From NCBI GenBank assembly GCA_965230045.1, contig OZ245940.1, forward strand, positions 1,240,001 to 1,304,000: a DNA stretch of 64,000 nucleotides, given 5' to 3'. The notes under the pieces were generated by a model. It searched no databases. It was not told where the DNA came from and saw only the letters and a list, made by a program, of their open reading frames with translations. Shown here piece by piece: positions 63,045 to 64,000 of the stretch (position 1 is the first letter of the stretch; each line of letters starts with the position of its first letter). Made by a program: the position numbers and the translations under genes. Source of the stretch: G963662905 sp965230045. GTDB taxonomy: Bacteria > Bacteroidota > Bacteroidia > Bacteroidales > WRLA01.

Positions 63045-63908
63045 TTAACCAAGATATGACTTGAGTATTTTGCTGCGTGAAGTGTGCTTGAGCCTTCGTA
63101 TTGCCTTTTCTTTGATTTGCCTTACGCGCTCGCGGGTGAGGTCGAATTTTTCACCGATTTCTTCCAGGGTCATCGGGTGTTTGCCCTCCAGACCGAAATA
63201 AAGCCTGATTACATCGGCTTCACGGGTGGTGAGGGTGGAAACTGCCCTGTCGATTTCGCGGCGTAGTGATTCATAAAGCAAGCCTGTTTCAGGAGTAGGA
63301 CCGTCGTCGTTTTTCATAACGTCGTACATATTGTTTTCTTCGTCCTGCACTAAAGGTGCGTCCATAGAAACGTGACGTCCTGAATTTCTCATCGACTCTT
63401 TGATCTCAGTTTCGGGAACCTCCAGCAAACCGGCAATTTCATTGGTGTTGGGTTCACGTTCGAATTCCTGCTCTAGTTTGGCGTAAGCCTTGTTGATCTT
63501 ATTGATCGAACCGATTTTGTTGAGCGGTAAACGTACGATACGTGATTGTTCTGCCAAAGCCTGCAAAATAGACTGGCGGATCCACCATACTGCGTAAGAA
63601 ATAAACTTAAATCCGCGGGTTTCATCAAATCGCTGTGCTGCTTTAATCAGGCCAAGGTTTCCCTCATTGATCAGGTCGGGAAGACTAAGTCCTTGATTTT
63701 GATACTGCTTGGATACAGAAACTACGAAACGCAGGTTTGCTTTAGTGAGTTTTTCAAGAGCCCTCTGATCCCCTTGTTTAATCTTTTGGGCCAATGCAAC
63801 TTCTTCCTCAGCGGAAATTAACTCAACTTTTCCAATTTCCTGCAGGTATTTGTCCAATGATGCCGTTTCACGGTTTGTAACCTGCTTGGTAATTTTAAGT
63901 TGCCTCAT
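63045..63908 (-). CDS. rpoD: primary RNA polymerase sigma factor (sigma-70, short Bacteroidota form)
   Basis: A 287-residue sigma factor. Region 1.2 begins SLDKYLQEIGKVELISAEEE; region 2 has ANLRFVVSVSKQYQNQGLSLPDLINEGNLGLIKAAQRFD and the WWIRQSI melting motif; region 3 has RLPLNKIGSINKI; region 4 ends with EIGEKFDLTRERVRQIKEKA. It lacks region 1.1 and the long non-conserved insert, as in Bacteroidota, where this sigma recognises the TTG/TAnnTTTG promoters seen throughout the window. The upstream region is cut by the window end. Confidence 0.93.
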   Translation of the reverse strand: MRQLKITKQVTNRETASLDKYLQEIGKVELISAEEEVALAQKIKQGDQRALEKLTKANLRFVVSVSKQYQNQGLSLPDLINEGNLGLIKAAQRFDETRGFKFISYAVWWIRQSILQALAEQSRIVRLPLNKIGSINKINKAYAKLEQEFEREPNTNEIAGLLEVPETEIKESMRNSGRHVSMDAPLVQDEENNMYDVMKNDDGPTPETGLLYESLRREIDRAVSTLTTREADVIRLYFGLEGKHPMTLEEIGEKFDLTRERVRQIKEKAIRRLKHTSRSKILKSYLG

Positions 63909-64000
63909 ATGTATTAATTGGTTAACAAATGGAATTCAAATTAGCTTGTACGCATATTTCCTTTCAGGGTTTCAGTGGGTTACCCCAAAAGAAAAGAAAG

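Overview
The window is chromosomal DNA of a member of the Bacteroidota, most likely class Bacteroidia. The evidence is a short primary sigma factor without region 1.1, repeated -7 promoter boxes of the form TAnnTTTG with few Shine-Dalgarno sites, GldB, two proteins with gliding/type IX secretion type B C-terminal domains, an S46 dipeptidyl peptidase, and SurA/PorT-like envelope proteins. Coding density is high. I see no rRNA, tRNA, CRISPR array, phage or complete insertion sequence.

Layout. 1-7.1 kb (+): a probable six-gene envelope run (PpiC foldase cut by the window edge, a foldase-like lipoprotein, a SurA-like double parvulin, MoxR ATPase, DPP11-type peptidase, small lipoprotein) ending at a terminator. 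7.1-16.9 kb (-): glycan and peptide scavenging, with a FucP-type sugar permease, an EEP phosphatase overlapping a GH2 beta-mannosidase, a zinc-ribbon membrane protein, a GH92 alpha-mannosidase and a C69 dipeptidase. This fits N-glycan mannose use without SusC/SusD. 17-18.5 kb (+): an atypical thioredoxin and a thioredoxin reductase lacking the NADPH motif. 18.5-25.1 kb: coiled-coil membrane protein, M28 peptidase, AAA/DUF4143 ATPase with a palindromic operator, putative porin, an orphan protein. 25.1-28.9 kb (+): a palindromic element, then gatE-gatD, the archaeal-type Glu-tRNA(Gln) amidotransferase. 29-30.5 kb: beta-barrel protein, MNT/HEPN toxin-antitoxin pair and copy 1 of a 183-bp palindromic repeat.

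30.5-40.3 kb: YifB/ComM ATPase, LytS/LytTR two-component pair divergent from an ExbB-like protein, GldB, two small beta-barrels, NAD synthetase, GtrA, Rpn-type nuclease. 40.3-46.7 kb (-): an apparent five-gene operon of M16 protease (HxxEH subunit), ECF sigma factor, membrane protein with anti-sigma-like N-terminus and gliding-type C-terminus, M16 partner (R/Y subunit), and a large secreted type B cargo. 46.9-54.4 kb: glyA, ChaN-like protein, then MCE protein and amidase divergent from LptD. 54.4-56.7 kb (+): a sugar-kinase-like/RapZ-C fusion followed by a MurU-like nucleotidyltransferase, probably amino-sugar recycling. 56.8 kb: copy 2 of the 183-bp repeat. 57-59.8 kb: AddB-like nuclease. 59.8-62.9 kb (-): tight rpe-EEP-Memo-AMMECR1 operon. 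63-63.9 kb (-): primary sigma factor.

Strongest leads: (1) the 183-bp palindromic element, whose two copies differ by base-pair-preserving changes that make sense only in plus-strand RNA; (2) the thioredoxin/thioredoxin reductase pair altered at both key motifs; (3) GatDE in a bacterium, behind another palindromic element; (4) the kinase-RapZ fusion next to a MurU-like enzyme; (5) the sigma/anti-sigma/M16 operon. Family assignments rest on motif recognition by eye, and no database search was run.
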